From: Desulfobacteraceae bacterium
GTDB lineage: Bacteria > Desulfobacterota > DSM-4660 > Desulfatiglandales > Desulfatiglandaceae
Direction: 5' to 3'
DNA length: 6,083 bases
Assembly: GCA_020349865.1 (NCBI GenBank)
Contig: CP070700.1
Location: 81,139 to 87,221, forward strand
Of this stretch, positions 5,799 through 6,083 are shown one piece after another (within the stretch, counting starts at the first letter, position 1; every line of letters begins with the position of its first letter). The position numbers and the translations under genes were made by a program. The notes under the pieces are model-generated. The model had not been told where the DNA came from and did no database searches. It saw nothing but the letters and a program-made list of their open reading frames with translations.

Positions 5799-6083
5799 TC
5801 ATGACTTTGCTGTTTCGCCTTTATCGATTTTTCCTGTTGGATTCCACTTTTCGGATACTGCCGCTGCCGTTTTTATAGCCCGGCTTATCATTTGGTGCTT
5901 AGCCACACCTCTCCAAGCAATGTCGTAAGCTGTGCCGTGGGGGACTGTAAGAACTGGATTGGGCATCCCCATGTATAATGTCACCCCCGGTTGATCACGG
6001 CCCAAGATCTTGCGGCCGATGTTGGCCTGGTCATGGTACATACAAACCAAGCCCGTATAATGCCCTTTCAATGCGTTCGGAAA
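5799..6083 (-). CDS. PdxA-family NAD-dependent dehydrogenase, C-terminal 94 residues (5' end outside window)
   Basis: The frame is open to the window edge, starting inside the protein (FPNALKGHYTGLVCMYHDQ) and ending at a TGA at 5799-5801. It shows the C-terminal PdxA signature: MYHDQ, a GVTLYMGMP strand where PdxA has GVNVTLGLP, and PHGTAYDIA, whose His corresponds to a metal ligand of PdxA. PdxA enzymes oxidise and decarboxylate 4-phosphohydroxy-threonine. Relatives act on 4-phospho-threonate or erythronate (PdxA2) or on a terephthalate cis-dihydrodiol (TphB). The departures from the PdxA consensus (no Asn in the GVN strand, MPNPVLTVPHG instead of LPFIRTSVDHG), and the absence of other vitamin B6 genes, favour a catabolic relative over pyridoxine synthesis, as an inference. 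A TTG at 6071 is only an internal Leu codon, not a start. It is the first visible gene of the putative operon. Confidence 0.88.
   Translation of the reverse strand, partial: FPNALKGHYTGLVCMYHDQANIGRKILGRDQPGVTLYMGMPNPVLTVPHGTAYDIAWRGVAKHQMISRAIKTAAAVSEKWNPTGKIDKGETAKS

Noticed and set aside
5799..6071. A complete 90-residue gene starting at the TTG at 6071
   Set aside because: The frame continues upstream to the window edge with PdxA-like sequence, so this is the C-terminus of a longer protein.
1..6083. CRISPR array, tRNA, rRNA, insertion sequence or attachment site
   Set aside because: I saw no regularly spaced direct repeats, no cloverleaf-like segment, no rRNA-like segment, no transposase or integrase motif and no flanking terminal repeats by reading both strands.

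Overview
The window is a compact stretch of a bacterial chromosome (roughly mid-40s percent GC by eye). All five recognisable protein genes lie on the minus strand, and I see no credible plus-strand gene, tRNA, rRNA, CRISPR array or intact mobile element. The gene types suggest an anaerobic, metabolically versatile bacterium. They are a tungsten/molybdenum-pterin aldehyde:ferredoxin oxidoreductase (AOR) family enzyme, and a large zinc-ribbon/class III cyclase/AAA signalling protein of the kind common in Desulfobacterota and related environmental lineages. That placement is inferred from gene content only.

In transcription order (high to low coordinate), the window opens with the 3' end of a PdxA-family dehydrogenase gene (5799-6083, cut by the window edge). 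Next is a metallo-beta-lactamase (MBL) fold gene of the N-acyl-homoserine-lactonase type (4944-5700), whose frame is broken at a run of eight T (coding strand). Then come a 274-residue protein made of two diverged copies of one domain that I cannot name (4074-4898), and an AOR-family enzyme of 617 residues (2155-4008). The gaps are 98, 45 and 65 bases with no convincing terminator, so these four genes probably form one operon. The AOR gene is followed by about 680 bases without a convincing gene (1474-2154). That stretch contains a good sigma70-type promoter for the last gene, a class III nucleotide cyclase with an AAA-type ATPase domain (1-1473, its 3' end outside the window).

How the genes work together is inference. 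A PdxA-like enzyme oxidises and often decarboxylates a hydroxy acid, phosphorylated hydroxy acid or cyclic diol. The MBL protein resembles lactonases. The AOR interconverts an aldehyde (or another low-potential carbonyl) and an acid with ferredoxin. Together with the unknown duplicated-domain protein this looks like a catabolic module for an unidentified hydroxy-acid or aromatic-type substrate. The cyclase gene has its own promoter and is probably a separate signalling unit.

The most interesting points are four. The duplicated-domain protein retains every conserved motif in both halves. The MBL protein lacks three of the seven usual metal ligands. The same gene has a one-base frame break in a homopolymer. 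The AOR carries His in place of the third cysteine of its Fe-S cluster motif.
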